A DNA stretch of 64,000 bases. Source: Marixanthomonas ophiurae (GTDB taxonomy: Bacteria; Bacteroidota; Bacteroidia; Flavobacteriales; Flavobacteriaceae). The stretch is from NCBI RefSeq assembly GCF_003413745.1, contig NZ_QVID01000001.1:434001-498000 (forward strand). The letters are read 5' to 3'. Below, in pieces: positions 14,867 through 24,154 of this stretch (the stretch's first letter is position 1; each line of letters opens with the position of its first letter). The position numbers were made by a program, and so were the translations under genes. The notes below the pieces were generated by a model, which saw nothing but the letters and a program-made list of their open reading frames with translations, searched no databases and was not told the origin of the DNA.

Positions 14867-16399
14867 ATGGAAAACAAAATAGAAAATATAGAATTAAAAT
14901 TCTTAACGCTTAAAGATTACGAAGCGTTAAAAAAAGCAACCCTTCAGTCATATGGAGGGTTGCCAAATTCTTATTGGAAAATTGAAGAGATTGGTAATTT
15001 AATTTCTTTGTTTCCAGAAGGTCAAGTGGTCATTATGGCCGATGGCGAAATTGCAGGTTGTGCCCTATCGATTATTGTAGACTATGATAAAATTGAAGAC
15101 AATCATACCTATGATGATATAACGCGCGACCCGTCGTTTAAAATCCACGATCCCAACGGTGATGTGCTCTACGGAATTGACGTGTTTATACATCCCGATT
15201 ACCGCGGACTTCGATTAGGTCGCAGACTCTACGATTATCGAAAAGAATTGTGTGAAAACTTAAACCTGAAAAGTATCGTATTCGGGGGAAGAATGCCTAA
15301 CTACCATAAACATGCCGACACTATTTCACCAAAAAAATACTTAGAGAAAGTACGAAGCAAAGAAATTGAAGATCCTGTATTGAACTTTCAGTTATCAAAC
15401 GATTTTCACCCGCTTCGTGTTTTAAAAGGATATTTAGAAGGCGATGCCGCTTCGGGCGAATATGCCGTTTTAATGGAATGGGACAATATTTACTACACCA
15501 AACCAGATAAAAAACCAAGTGCTACCAAAAGTATCGTTCGTTTAGGACTTATTCAATGGCAAATGCGTTCGTATAACGGCATAGAAGATTTAATGCAGCA
15601 AGTTGAATATTTTATTGACAGTGTTGCAGGATACCGAAGTGATTTCGCTGTGTTCCCCGAATTTTTCAATGCGCCGCTTATGGCTGAATACAACCATATG
15701 AGCGAACCAGAAGCGATACGCGAACTGGCAACGCACACTGCTGAAATTACCGAGCGATTGTCTAAACTTTCTATTTCATACAACATTAATATTATCTCCG
15801 GAAGTATGCCGGAAGTAGTAGATGACAAACTGTACAATGTTGGCTATTTATGCCGCCGTGACGGAAGTGTAGAGCGGTATGAAAAATTACACGTAACCCC
15901 AGATGAAGCAAAAGTTTGGGGCATGCAACAAGGAAATACGCTTAAAACGTTTGATACCGATTGCGGAAAAGTAGGAATATTAATTTGTTACGATTCTGAA
16001 TTTCCTGAGCTTTCCAGACTTTTATCTGATGAAGGAATGGACATTCTGTTTATACCATTTTTAACAGACACACAAAACGGATATTCTAGAGTTCGGTTGT
16101 GTGCACAAGCTCGTGCCATTGAAAACGAATGCTATGTCGCCATTGCTGGCAGTGTGGGTAACTTACCGAAAGTACATAATATGGACATTCAATATGCACA
16201 ATCGGCTGTGTTTACACCTTGCGATTTTGCTTTTCCTAACAACGGTGTTAAAGCAGAAACCACCCCAAATACTGAGATGATTTTGGTAGCCGATGTTGAT
16301 TTAGATTTGTTACGGGAATTACACACCTTTGGCGCTGTAAGGAATTTAAAAGACAGACGAAAAGATTTTTATAATTTAGGACGGGTAAAGAAAATATAG
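14867..16399 (+). CDS. GNAT acetyltransferase - carbon-nitrogen hydrolase (nitrilase) fusion
   Basis: 510 residues, two domains. Residues about 8-205 are a GNAT N-acetyltransferase with the acetyl-CoA loop RGLRLGRRLY (113-122). Residues about 223-505 are a nitrilase-superfamily amidase with the Glu-Lys-Cys triad visible: Glu265 (VFPEFF), Lys340 (YEKLHV) and Cys374 (LICYDSEFPE). It starts 3 nt after the deoxyhypusine-synthase-like stop and closes the polyamine operon. N-carbamoylputrescine amidase is a nitrilase, but agmatinase here makes putrescine directly, so a different acyl- or amide-polyamine substrate is likely. One domain adding and the other removing a group from the same amine is conceivable. 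Function not proven. Confidence 0.88.
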   Translation: MENKIENIELKFLTLKDYEALKKATLQSYGGLPNSYWKIEEIGNLISLFPEGQVVIMADGEIAGCALSIIVDYDKIEDNHTYDDITRDPSFKIHDPNGDVLYGIDVFIHPDYRGLRLGRRLYDYRKELCENLNLKSIVFGGRMPNYHKHADTISPKKYLEKVRSKEIEDPVLNFQLSNDFHPLRVLKGYLEGDAASGEYAVLMEWDNIYYTKPDKKPSATKSIVRLGLIQWQMRSYNGIEDLMQQVEYFIDSVAGYRSDFAVFPEFFNAPLMAEYNHMSEPEAIRELATHTAEITERLSKLSISYNINIISGSMPEVVDDKLYNVGYLCRRDGSVERYEKLHVTPDEAKVWGMQQGNTLKTFDTDCGKVGILICYDSEFPELSRLLSDEGMDILFIPFLTDTQNGYSRVRLCAQARAIENECYVAIAGSVGNLPKVHNMDIQYAQSAVFTPCDFAFPNNGVKAETTPNTEMILVADVDLDLLRELHTFGAVRNLKDRRKDFYNLGRVKKI

Positions 16400-16494
16400 T
16401 ATTAATATCTGAGAGTTACTATTATACCAAAATCGCTAATACTTTATGCAAATGATTGTATTATCTTTATACGACATTCATAATAATATAGATA

Positions 16495-17244
16495 ATGAAG
16501 AATAAGATAATAGCTATATTCGTTTTAATACCACTTTTGGCTTTTGGGCAAAACAATCCCGAAAATAGTTCTTCTTCAAGTGTCAAGCTTGAAAAGGATC
16601 TGATCTGGCAAACTTCCAATGGGCAAAGCATTATAGGTGTCTATCAAGTATTGCCTTTGGATTCTAAATTTCAGAACTATGATATATCCATGAATATATC
16701 TTATCATTATTCTGAGAATAGATCTCTTCAAAAATTAATTGCGGGCAAAGGTGCTGTGTTAAAAGATACCATCATTGTAGATGAATATGGAAATATGCAC
16801 GATGTACAAGCTAAGTTTATTCGTCCTACTGATCTTTTTGTTTATAAGGACTTTAGTAATAACGTTTTTAAAATGCAGTTTGACAAGAATAAAAAAATGA
16901 GGGCAATCCAAGACACTATACCGAAATATAATTGGATTTTGTATAATGAAGCAAAAAAGTTGAAGGGCTATAAGTGCAAAAAGGCCACAACTACAGTACG
17001 AAAAGAAGGCAGAAATTTTAACATCGTTGCCTGGTACACTGATGAAATACCAGTAAGTGACGGCCCTAAAGATTACACCGGACTTCCAGGACTCATTTTA
17101 CAATTATATGTAGGTAATTATACTGTCATAAAAATTGATAAGTTGAAAATCTTAGAAGATCAATCGCAACTCATACCAGAACCTGCTGTAAATGCTCCTT
17201 TGACTTTTTTACAATACAATACTATTTACAACCAAAATGATTGA
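16495..17244 (+). CDS. GLPGLI family exported protein
   Basis: 249 residues. A signal peptide occupies 1-19 (KNKIIAIFVLIPLLAFGQ). The hallmark motif is present as YTGLPGLILQLYV around residue 200, preceded by the conserved W(Y)TDEIPVSDGP. The family is widespread in Bacteroidota, exported, and of unknown biochemical function. It stands alone, 95 nt after the polyamine operon, with a TATCTTTA promoter-like element about 20-30 nt before the start. Confidence 0.88.
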   Translation: MKNKIIAIFVLIPLLAFGQNNPENSSSSSVKLEKDLIWQTSNGQSIIGVYQVLPLDSKFQNYDISMNISYHYSENRSLQKLIAGKGAVLKDTIIVDEYGNMHDVQAKFIRPTDLFVYKDFSNNVFKMQFDKNKKMRAIQDTIPKYNWILYNEAKKLKGYKCKKATTTVRKEGRNFNIVAWYTDEIPVSDGPKDYTGLPGLILQLYVGNYTVIKIDKLKILEDQSQLIPEPAVNAPLTFLQYNTIYNQND

Positions 17245-17333
17245 GGTATTTATGAAACCTACTAACAGGCTACCAATAGAGAACTGAAAAAAATAACTTA
17301 AGGTGTATAACCATAATTTGGCTCACGTAACTC

Positions 17334-18746
17334 TTATGTTATTGCGCTTCCAAATTTTCTCCTAAAAAAAATCTCCCAAACCGCATACCCAATTACTACG
17401 ACATACTCCGTAGCTACCAACCAGAGGTTTTCATTAAAACCATCAGCTCCATAAGCACTATAACTTAATATTACCACAGCACTCCAAACTATAGGAAAGC
17501 GGTATCTGGTAAACAAGCATAGCAGTAAAGGCGTTGCAACATACCAAGGATGTACGGTCGTAGACAACAAAAAGTAGAACGAAACGCCAAAGAGCATAGC
17601 CGTAATTAATTTTGGAAGTGTTTCATTTCTTCGGAAGAAGGTGAGTATCAATATGAAAGCAATGACAATCAGTGGTAATATCTTACCTACCGTAGCAATA
17701 ATATTCCATCCCACGGTTTGAAAACCGATCCACCTTATGATGTAATACACACTCGCATTAAATTCAAAATTCTGAAACCATAATCCAATAGTTGTTGTGA
17801 AATTCTGAAGAAATTCTGAAGAAAAGAACGGTAAGAATGTTACAACAGCTGTTAACAGGCAAACTGAATAAAACATAATCAGTTTCTTTATTCCAAATGA
17901 GGTGAATTCCAATGAAGAGTTTTTTTCGCTCTTCTTATTCTTCAAGAAGTAGTTAAAAAATAGTGGCAAAAACAACAATGGCAACAATTTAACTGAAACA
18001 GAAACCCCTATCAATATAGCAGCCCAAACCCATTTCCTTTTTTGTAATAAATATAGTGCCCAAACTAGAAAGAAAAGCATAACGCCTTCAAAATGTAGGT
18101 TTCCCGTTAATTCAATAATGATAAAAGGGTTCAGGAAATACCAAAAAATAGTATGTGGATTTAGATTTAGGTTCTTTAGTAATTTTCTTCCGAAGTAAAA
18201 GGCACCTACATCTGCAAGAATCATAATTAATCGTAAAACTACCACTGAACCGAGTATACTGTTTTTAGCAAATAAAGCAGCTATTGCAAAAAATAGTTGA
18301 TTGATTGGCGGATAATTACTGTAATGGCTGGCATTGAGAGCGCCCATACCATTTATTAGTTTCGTTGCTTCCGCTCCGCTAAGCCATCTTAAACTATTCA
18401 ATATTTCAGATGTTTTATTTACATATTGTTCTGGGGTAAAAAGGTATGGGTTTTCACCTTGCAGCAACAATCTGCCATCCCAGATAAAACGATAAAAATC
18501 CTGTGACAAATTGGGGATGGCAACTAAAAAGACCAATCGAAAAGCAATTCCGAATCCGAACAGCACCCAGAAATTGCCTTTTGTTATTTGGATGAGCTTA
18601 TAGGCTAAGAAAAATAAAGCTCCATACAGCGGAAGCAGTTTTGCAAAATCACTTCGGTTTAAATCGTAGCCAAAACTGGCGTATAAAGCAATGCTTATCA
18701 CAGCGAAAAGCAATGGAATTCTATACAGGTTGAAAAAGTCTTTCAC
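17334..18746 (-). CDS. Polytopic glycosyltransferase, GT87/mannosyltransferase-like
   Basis: 470 residues with about eleven hydrophobic segments. The GT-C pattern is visible: an extracytoplasmic loop after the second TM contains SQDFYRFIWDGRLLLQGENP with the acidic residues expected of polyprenol-phosphate-sugar transferases, followed by SNYPPINQLFFAI. Such enzymes move mannose or a related sugar from a polyprenyl carrier to an acceptor outside the membrane. Two GT2 genes at 21908-24087, one of them like polyprenyl-phosphate sugar synthases, could make the donor. In this genome an aldehyde dehydrogenase module lies between them. The acceptor is unknown. Confidence 0.75.
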   Translation of the reverse strand: MKDFFNLYRIPLLFAVISIALYASFGYDLNRSDFAKLLPLYGALFFLAYKLIQITKGNFWVLFGFGIAFRLVFLVAIPNLSQDFYRFIWDGRLLLQGENPYLFTPEQYVNKTSEILNSLRWLSGAEATKLINGMGALNASHYSNYPPINQLFFAIAALFAKNSILGSVVVLRLIMILADVGAFYFGRKLLKNLNLNPHTIFWYFLNPFIIIELTGNLHFEGVMLFFLVWALYLLQKRKWVWAAILIGVSVSVKLLPLLFLPLFFNYFLKNKKSEKNSSLEFTSFGIKKLIMFYSVCLLTAVVTFLPFFSSEFLQNFTTTIGLWFQNFEFNASVYYIIRWIGFQTVGWNIIATVGKILPLIVIAFILILTFFRRNETLPKLITAMLFGVSFYFLLSTTVHPWYVATPLLLCLFTRYRFPIVWSAVVILSYSAYGADGFNENLWLVATEYVVVIGYAVWEIFFRRKFGSAIT

Positions 18747-18776
18747 TTAGTTTTACTTTACGAAACCACAAGATAT

Positions 18777-18794
18777 AAAACCTTCAAGGTTTTT
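18777..18794 (-). terminator. Weak hairpin downstream of the DUF779 gene
   Basis: AAAACCT and AGGTTTT pair around a 3-nt loop, with only a short T-rich tail on the minus strand. It could partly separate the DUF779 transcript from the glycosyltransferase gene downstream. Confidence 0.35.
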
Positions 18795-18864
18795 TAAAGT
18801 TTAGGAGGTTTTATATAAAAAAGACGATCAAGAGATAGGAAGGTTTAATTAATGAAGGTTGTCT

Positions 18865-19254
18865 TTAAGGTAACAACTCATTTTTTTTAGCTTCTACTTT
18901 TCTGAAATGTTCACTTTCCGCTTCAGTTAGCAGCCTTGATTTTATTAAAAATCGAATACCTAATGGAATTTCTACAGAAAAACTAGAGCCACGACCTTTT
19001 GTAATATCGACGGTTAAATGTGTGTGTTTCCAGTATTCGTATTGATCTTGATTCATATAAAAAGAAACGCCAGCAACTGCTCCTAAAAGGATGTCGCTTT
19101 CATCTAAATAAAAGTCATCTTTTGAAATCAACATAGGTGACGATCCATCGCAACAACCTCCACTTTGATGAAAAATAAGCGAACCGTGTTGTTCTTTCAT
19201 TTGTTCAACAATCTTTTTTGCTTCATCTGTTATTGCTACTCTACTATTTTTCAT
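18865..19254 (-). CDS. DUF779 domain protein, aldehyde dehydrogenase partner
   Basis: 129 residues. The conserved LIFHQSGGCCDGSSPMLI near residues 27-44, with its Cys pair, marks DUF779. The family is found beside or fused to aldehyde dehydrogenases of the acetaldehyde/chloroacetaldehyde type and may be a metal- or cofactor-linked accessory, though its activity is unproven. Here it lies 61 nt downstream of such a dehydrogenase on the same strand, with an imperfect hairpin in the gap that may lower its expression. Confidence 0.85.
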   Translation of the reverse strand: MKNSRVAITDEAKKIVEQMKEQHGSLIFHQSGGCCDGSSPMLISKDDFYLDESDILLGAVAGVSFYMNQDQYEYWKHTHLTVDITKGRGSSFSVEIPLGIRFLIKSRLLTEAESEHFRKVEAKKNELLP

Positions 19255-19272
19255 ATTCTAAATTTAAAAATA

Positions 19273-19297
19273 AAGGCCGGAAATTAATTCCGACCTT
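19273..19297 (-). terminator. Hairpin between aldehyde dehydrogenase and DUF779 genes
   Basis: AAGGCCGGAA and TTCCGACCTT pair with one mismatch. The minus-strand copy is followed by a TTTATTTTT tract, so it may act as an internal terminator or attenuator after the dehydrogenase gene. Confidence 0.5.
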
Positions 19298-19315
19298 CTT
19301 AAAACCAACTAAATA

Positions 19316-20839
19316 TTAAAAGAAACCTAATTTTTTCTTATCATAGGAAATTAGCATATTTTTAGTTTGACGGTAATGATCGAGCATCATTTTATGGTTT
19401 TCTCGACCAATTCCAGATTTTTTATAACCTCCAAATGGAGCGTGCGCAGGATATGCATGATAGTTGTTTACCCATACTCTACCCGCTTTTACTTCTCTTG
19501 AAATTTGATACGCTTGATGCATATCACGTGTCCAAACCCCAGCGCCTAAACCATAAAGTGTATCATTCGCTATTTCGATCGCATCTGCTTCATTCTTGAA
19601 GCTTGTAACACAAACTACAGGACCGAAAATTTCTTCTTGAAATACCCGCATCTTGTTATTTCCTTTAAAAATAGTCGGTTTAATGTAATACCCGCCTTCT
19701 AAGCCTTCATTGTAAGCTGAATCTCCACCAGCAAGCACTTCACAGCCTTCTTCTTTTCCAATTTTTATGTAATTTAAAATTTTCTCGTATTGATCGTTAG
19801 AGGCTTGAGCTCCCATCATCGTTTCCGGATCTAACGGATGTCCTATTTTAATAGCTTTGGTTCGCTCTACAACACGCTCCATAAATTTATCAAAAATACT
19901 TTCTTCAACTAAAATTCTAGATGGGGCCGTGCAAACCTCTCCTTGGTTAAAGGCAAAAAGGACTGCTCCTTCAATAGCTTTATCAAGAAAATCATCATCT
20001 TCATCCATGATGCTTTTAAAGAAAATATTTGGTGATTTTCCTCCTAATTCTAACGTAACAGGAATAATGTTTTTAGAAGCATATTGCATAATTAATTGTC
20101 CGGTAGTAGTTTCACCCGTAAACGCAATCTTTTTAATGCGAGGGCTTGATGCTAATGGTTTCCCAGCTTCGAGACCAAATCCATTTATAATGTTTAATAC
20201 TCCAGCAGGAACAACATCTTGAATCAATTCAGCTAAAATCATGATTCCAACAGGGGTTTGCTCAGCTGGTTTTAAAACCACACAGTTTCCTGCTGCTAAT
20301 GCAGGGGCTAACTTCCAAGCTGCCATTAAAATTGGGAAGTTCCACGGGATAATTTGCCCTACAACCCCTAATGGTTCCCAAATATTTAATGAAACAGTAT
20401 TTTCATCTAATTCACTAGCCCCACCTTCTTCGGCTCTAATAACACCAGCAAAATACCTAAAGTGATCTACTGCCAGTGGTAAATCTGCATTGGTAGTTTC
20501 CCGAATAGGTTTTCCGTTATCCCAAGTTTCAGCTCGTGCTAACGTTTCAATGTTATTTTCAATTATATCAGCAATTTTTAAAAGCACATTACTTCGTTCG
20601 GTTGCTGACTTTCTATTCCAAGTTTTAGCAGCTTCCCAAGCAGCATCTAATGCCTTGTCTACATCCTCTTTAGTGGATCGGGCTACTTTTGTAAACGAAT
20701 TTCCATCTACTGGGGAAATACTTTCAAAATACTTTCCCTTAACTGGTTTTACCCATTTTCCACCGATAAAATTATCATACGTATCTTTAAATTTTGGTTG
20801 CTCAATAGCCTTTCCTTTTTCTGTTTCTATATTACTCAT
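19316..20839 (-). CDS. NAD-dependent aldehyde dehydrogenase (ExaC/AldA type)
   Basis: 507 residues, full length. Catalytic residues are visible: Asn167 in IPWNFP, Glu264 in [10 protein letters not shown] and the nucleophile Cys303 in [11 protein letters not shown]. It oxidises an aldehyde, probably acetaldehyde or a similar short aldehyde, to the acid in the cytoplasm. The [21 protein letters not shown]-terminus and the DUF779 neighbour match the AdhB/ExaC-like group. The divergent AraC-family gene 143 nt upstream is the likely regulator; both promoters must lie in that gap. Confidence 0.92.
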   Translation of the reverse strand: MSNIETEKGKAIEQPKFKDTYDNFIGGKWVKPVKGKYFESISPVDGNSFTKVARSTKEDVDKALDAAWEAAKTWNRKSATERSNVLLKIADIIENNIETLARAETWDNGKPIRETTNADLPLAVDHFRYFAGVIRAEEGGASELDENTVSLNIWEPLGVVGQIIPWNFPILMAAWKLAPALAAGNCVVLKPAEQTPVGIMILAELIQDVVPAGVLNIINGFGLEAGKPLASSPRIKKIAFTGETTTGQLIMQYASKNIIPVTLELGGKSPNIFFKSIMDEDDDFLDKAIEGAVLFAFNQGEVCTAPSRILVEESIFDKFMERVVERTKAIKIGHPLDPETMMGAQASNDQYEKILNYIKIGKEEGCEVLAGGDSAYNEGLEGGYYIKPTIFKGNNKMRVFQEEIFGPVVCVTSFKNEADAIEIANDTLYGLGAGVWTRDMHQAYQISREVKAGRVWVNNYHAYPAHAPFGGYKKSGIGRENHKMMLDHYRQTKNMLISYDKKKLGFF

Positions 20840-20982
20840 AATGACAATTATTTAGTTATTATTTTGTGAATTACATAATTTTAATAAAGGTATTTTATAA
20901 TATTGTTAAGCAATTGAACAATACTATTGAAGAATAACACATTTCTATTTTTTATAGATTTTACTGAAATTTTTACGTAATA

Positions 20983-21906
20983 TTGAATATGAATCACTCT
21001 TTAGCAAGGCATAAAGAAAGTCGGAAAATTTTCACTTTAGTTGAAAATAGAACTACGTACAATGCTGAATATTCTGAATTAAATATTTTTGAAACGCATA
21101 AAGTGGCAGAACGAGTTTCGCTTACTTTTGATTTCCCAGTTATTGCTAGTATGCTCACAGGCAAAAAAATAATGCACCTTGCCAATATCCCTGAATTTGA
21201 TTTCCTTCCAGGCGAATCAGTCGTAATGCCCGCTAATAAAGAAATGATTATCGACTTCCCTACTGCAACTAAAAGTAGTCCTACGCAATGTTTGGCGTTG
21301 GGTATTGATCCCCAAAAAATAAATGAAGTCGCTTTAAAGTTTAATCAACAAGTAGAAATTGAAAACGAAAACAACAACTGGAGTCTAGAGGAAGGGTTTG
21401 CATCTCACCTTACCAATCAAGTTGAAGTGAATTACCTTATAGATAGATTGGTGAATACATTCACTAAAAACTCTTCGTCGAAAGATGTATTGCTAGATCT
21501 AATGATTCAGGAGTTAATTATTAGACTGCTTCAAACAAAGGCCAAATACAGTATTTTAAATGATCATTTAGAAATGTTTAGTGATACACGTATTGGCTCT
21601 GTAGTAAAGTACATAAAAGAAAATTTAACCAACAAAAATATTAGCGTGGACACCTTAGCCGAAAAGGCATATATGAGTACGTCTAATTTTCATAAAAAGT
21701 TCAAAAATACTTTAGGCGTTTCGCCAATAGATTTTATGAATTCAGAAAAGATCAAGTTTGCAAAAAGGTTAATGAAAAAAAATAAGACTATGCTTATCTC
21801 AGAAATTGCTTTTAAATCTGGATTTAATAATGTGAGTTATTTTAACCGCCAGTTTAAAAAATTAGAGCTGATGACCCCACAACAGTTTCGACTTTCTATT
21901 CACTAA
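20983..21906 (+). CDS. AraC family transcriptional regulator
   Basis: 307 residues. The N-terminal half resembles the AraC-type ligand-binding region found with alcohol/aldehyde operons; the C-terminal about 100 residues hold two helix-turn-helices (ISVDTLAEKAYMSTSNFHKK; LISEIAFKSGFNNVSYFNRQ) ending with the family signature TPQQFR. It is divergent from the aldehyde dehydrogenase gene, so it probably activates that gene in response to an aldehyde or related compound. Its stop lies 1 nt from the stop of the convergent glycosyltransferase gene, with no visible terminator between. Confidence 0.9.
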   Translation: MNMNHSLARHKESRKIFTLVENRTTYNAEYSELNIFETHKVAERVSLTFDFPVIASMLTGKKIMHLANIPEFDFLPGESVVMPANKEMIIDFPTATKSSPTQCLALGIDPQKINEVALKFNQQVEIENENNNWSLEEGFASHLTNQVEVNYLIDRLVNTFTKNSSSKDVLLDLMIQELIIRLLQTKAKYSILNDHLEMFSDTRIGSVVKYIKENLTNKNISVDTLAEKAYMSTSNFHKKFKNTLGVSPIDFMNSEKIKFAKRLMKKNKTMLISEIAFKSGFNNVSYFNRQFKKLELMTPQQFRLSIH

Positions 21907-21907
21907 A

Positions 21908-23395
21908 TTAAGCTCTGCTTAACAAGCTCTTAAAAAACACAAAAGCAAAGCCTACAAAAAGCATCAAGTGAAAAGGAAATAGACCAAAATCGCCATCTTC
22001 TTTCCCAACAACAAAAGCACTGTACATCCCAAAGGCAAAATAGAGCATTAAAACCCCTTCAATAATCGTGTTTCCTGAAAGGTTTTTTGTCAGGTACTTG
22101 TTTTCTTTCCAGCTTTCTTTTAGAGAAATATTGAACTTTGGTGTTCGAATAAAATCACTTTTTTTACCAAAATGACCTTCTAAAACTGCAAGTGAGTTAT
22201 GAACTGAAAAGCCCATGGCTACAGAAAAGAACGTAAAGAACATCCCAATATACTTTAGGAAGTTTTTAAATCCCCCACCATTTATTTTTGAATACGTGAG
22301 CCAATAGCACATAAAGAAGATAACAGTACTAAAGGCAAAACCTGCCAATACATAAAAAACCACAGCCCATTCAGGGTTTGCTGCTTTTATATAAAGCATG
22401 GGTACACTTAAAATGGCCACGGTTAAGATCAACAAAAACATACTACTATTTAATAAGTGGAAAAAACTATGAAATTTTGTTTTCCAAGGAACCGTAGGAT
22501 CTTTCAGCAACCTTACATATAGTTTTTGAAAATTTTCAGCAGCACCTTTATTCCATCGAAATTGTTGCGATTTTGCAGCACTGATTACTACTGGGAGTTC
22601 GGCTGGAGTTTCTACATCTTCCAAATATTTAAACTTCCATTTTTTAAGTTGAGCACGGTAACTTAAGTCTAAATCTTCAGTGAGTGTATCACCTTCCCAA
22701 TTCCCTGCATCGATAATACATGTCTTCCGCCAAATACCAGCGGTACCGTTAAAGTTGATAAAATGATTGCCGAAATTGCGGCCTACTTGTTCTAACACAA
22801 AGTGAAAATCGAGGGCAAAGGCTTGTATTTTTGTAAGGAGTGAGTAATCTCTATTAATATGGCCCCAACGAGTTTGTACCACGCCAATTTTTTCGTCTTT
22901 AAAATAAGGAACTGTCTTTTTTAACCAGTCTTTCTTCGGAAGGAAATCGGCATCAAAAATGGCAATAAACTCTCCTTTTGCAGTTTTAAGGCCTTCTTTT
23001 AATGCTCCAGCTTTAAACCCAGAACGCACTTCCCTACTCATCTGTTTAATATCTAAACCAGAATCTTTTAGTTTTTTTATGTGGGCAGTTGTCGCTTGAA
23101 AAGACTCATCGGTAGAATCGTCTAACACTTGTATCTCAAGCTTATGTTTTGGGTAGTCTATTTCAGCAATATTATTGAGCAGGCGCTCCATCACATACAG
23201 CTCGTTATAAACGGGAAGCTGGATGGTTACAAAAGGAATTTCTTCAGGATTGGAAAAATCGAAAACAGGATCAGTGCGCTTTTGCTTTTTCGCTTTTAAG
23301 TAGTTGACAAACAAATTAAGTTGTGCCAAAGCATACAAGAAAATGAGTAGCAATGCTATAGAATAGATGATGACTATGCTTATCTCAAGTATCAT
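21908..23395 (-). CDS. Processive-type GT2 glycosyltransferase, membrane protein
   Basis: 495 residues. An N-terminal membrane helix (about 5-27) is followed by a GT2 domain with the expected acidic motifs: VLDDSTDES, IFDADFLP, TEDLDLSYR and the QQFRWNKG acceptor motif of cellulose synthase-like enzymes. Four to five C-terminal TM segments follow (about 305-490). It should polymerise or transfer a nucleotide-sugar at the cytoplasmic membrane face; sugar and product unknown. Its start overlaps the end of the upstream GT2 gene by 4 nt, so the two enzymes are coupled. Confidence 0.85.
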   Translation of the reverse strand: MILEISIVIIYSIALLLIFLYALAQLNLFVNYLKAKKQKRTDPVFDFSNPEEIPFVTIQLPVYNELYVMERLLNNIAEIDYPKHKLEIQVLDDSTDESFQATTAHIKKLKDSGLDIKQMSREVRSGFKAGALKEGLKTAKGEFIAIFDADFLPKKDWLKKTVPYFKDEKIGVVQTRWGHINRDYSLLTKIQAFALDFHFVLEQVGRNFGNHFINFNGTAGIWRKTCIIDAGNWEGDTLTEDLDLSYRAQLKKWKFKYLEDVETPAELPVVISAAKSQQFRWNKGAAENFQKLYVRLLKDPTVPWKTKFHSFFHLLNSSMFLLILTVAILSVPMLYIKAANPEWAVVFYVLAGFAFSTVIFFMCYWLTYSKINGGGFKNFLKYIGMFFTFFSVAMGFSVHNSLAVLEGHFGKKSDFIRTPKFNISLKESWKENKYLTKNLSGNTIIEGVLMLYFAFGMYSAFVVGKEDGDFGLFPFHLMLFVGFAFVFFKSLLSRA

Positions 23396-24087
23396 TTTTT
23401 AAAGCTATATTTAAAGATCCAACTTAATATTTTTACGCCGGCAAAGATAGCACCTTTTACCGTTCCTGAAACTTTTGACACCCCTATTCTGTTTCGATAA
23501 TGAACGGGAATTTCACGGTATGAAAATTTTTGTTTTAATGCTTTTAATTGCATTTCTACGGTCCATCCGTATGTTTTATCTTCCATTTCTAATGCTATCA
23601 ACTTTTCATATTTTATAGCACGAAACGGTCCAAGATCGGTAAATTTTGAATTGAAAAACAGTCGCATTAACGAAGTTGCCAACCAGTTTCCAAATTTCTG
23701 CGGAAATGTCATGGATCCCTCTTCCCTTAATTCTTTAACCCGCGTTCCGATAACAAAATCGATATTTTCTTCAATAATTGGTGCAACAATTTTTGAAAGT
23801 TCTTCTGGATAATCACTGTAATCGCCATCCAGAAAAACAACAATATCAGGTTTAGGGGTTTGTCGGGCAATGTAGGCCATTCCTTTCAAACAAGCGTGGC
23901 CATATCCTCTTTTTCCTTCGGAAAGAACGGTGGCACCGGCTTTTTTAGCAACCTTTTCTGTTTCATCGGTAGAATTATTGCTGATTACAATAATTTCTGA
24001 AACTTCCTTAGGAACATCACCAATCACCTTGGCAATGGAATCGGCTTCGTTAAAAGCCGGAATAATAACTTTTATAATTGGAGGCAT
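23392..24087 (-). CDS. GT2 glycosyltransferase, polyprenyl-phosphate sugar synthase-like
   Basis: 231 residues, soluble GT-A domain. Seen: IIPAFNEADSIAKVIGDVP at the N-terminus, the metal/nucleotide motif VFLDGDYSDYPEEL, and GPFRAIKYEKL. The short form without C-terminal membrane segments resembles dolichyl-phosphate mannose/glucose synthases, which load a sugar onto a polyprenyl phosphate for later use by GT-C enzymes such as that at 17334-18746. It precedes the processive GT2 gene by a 4-nt overlap, and 67 nt separate it from the polyferredoxin gene upstream. Confidence 0.85.
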   Translation of the reverse strand: MPPIIKVIIPAFNEADSIAKVIGDVPKEVSEIIVISNNSTDETEKVAKKAGATVLSEGKRGYGHACLKGMAYIARQTPKPDIVVFLDGDYSDYPEELSKIVAPIIEENIDFVIGTRVKELREEGSMTFPQKFGNWLATSLMRLFFNSKFTDLGPFRAIKYEKLIALEMEDKTYGWTVEMQLKALKQKFSYREIPVHYRNRIGVSKVSGTVKGAIFAGVKILSWIFKYSFKK

Positions 24088-24154
24088 GCAATTTTGAGGT
24101 TGTAAAAGGATTTCTTTTAAGGTTGGTAGATAGTTTTAATAAGTGTCAAAAGTC

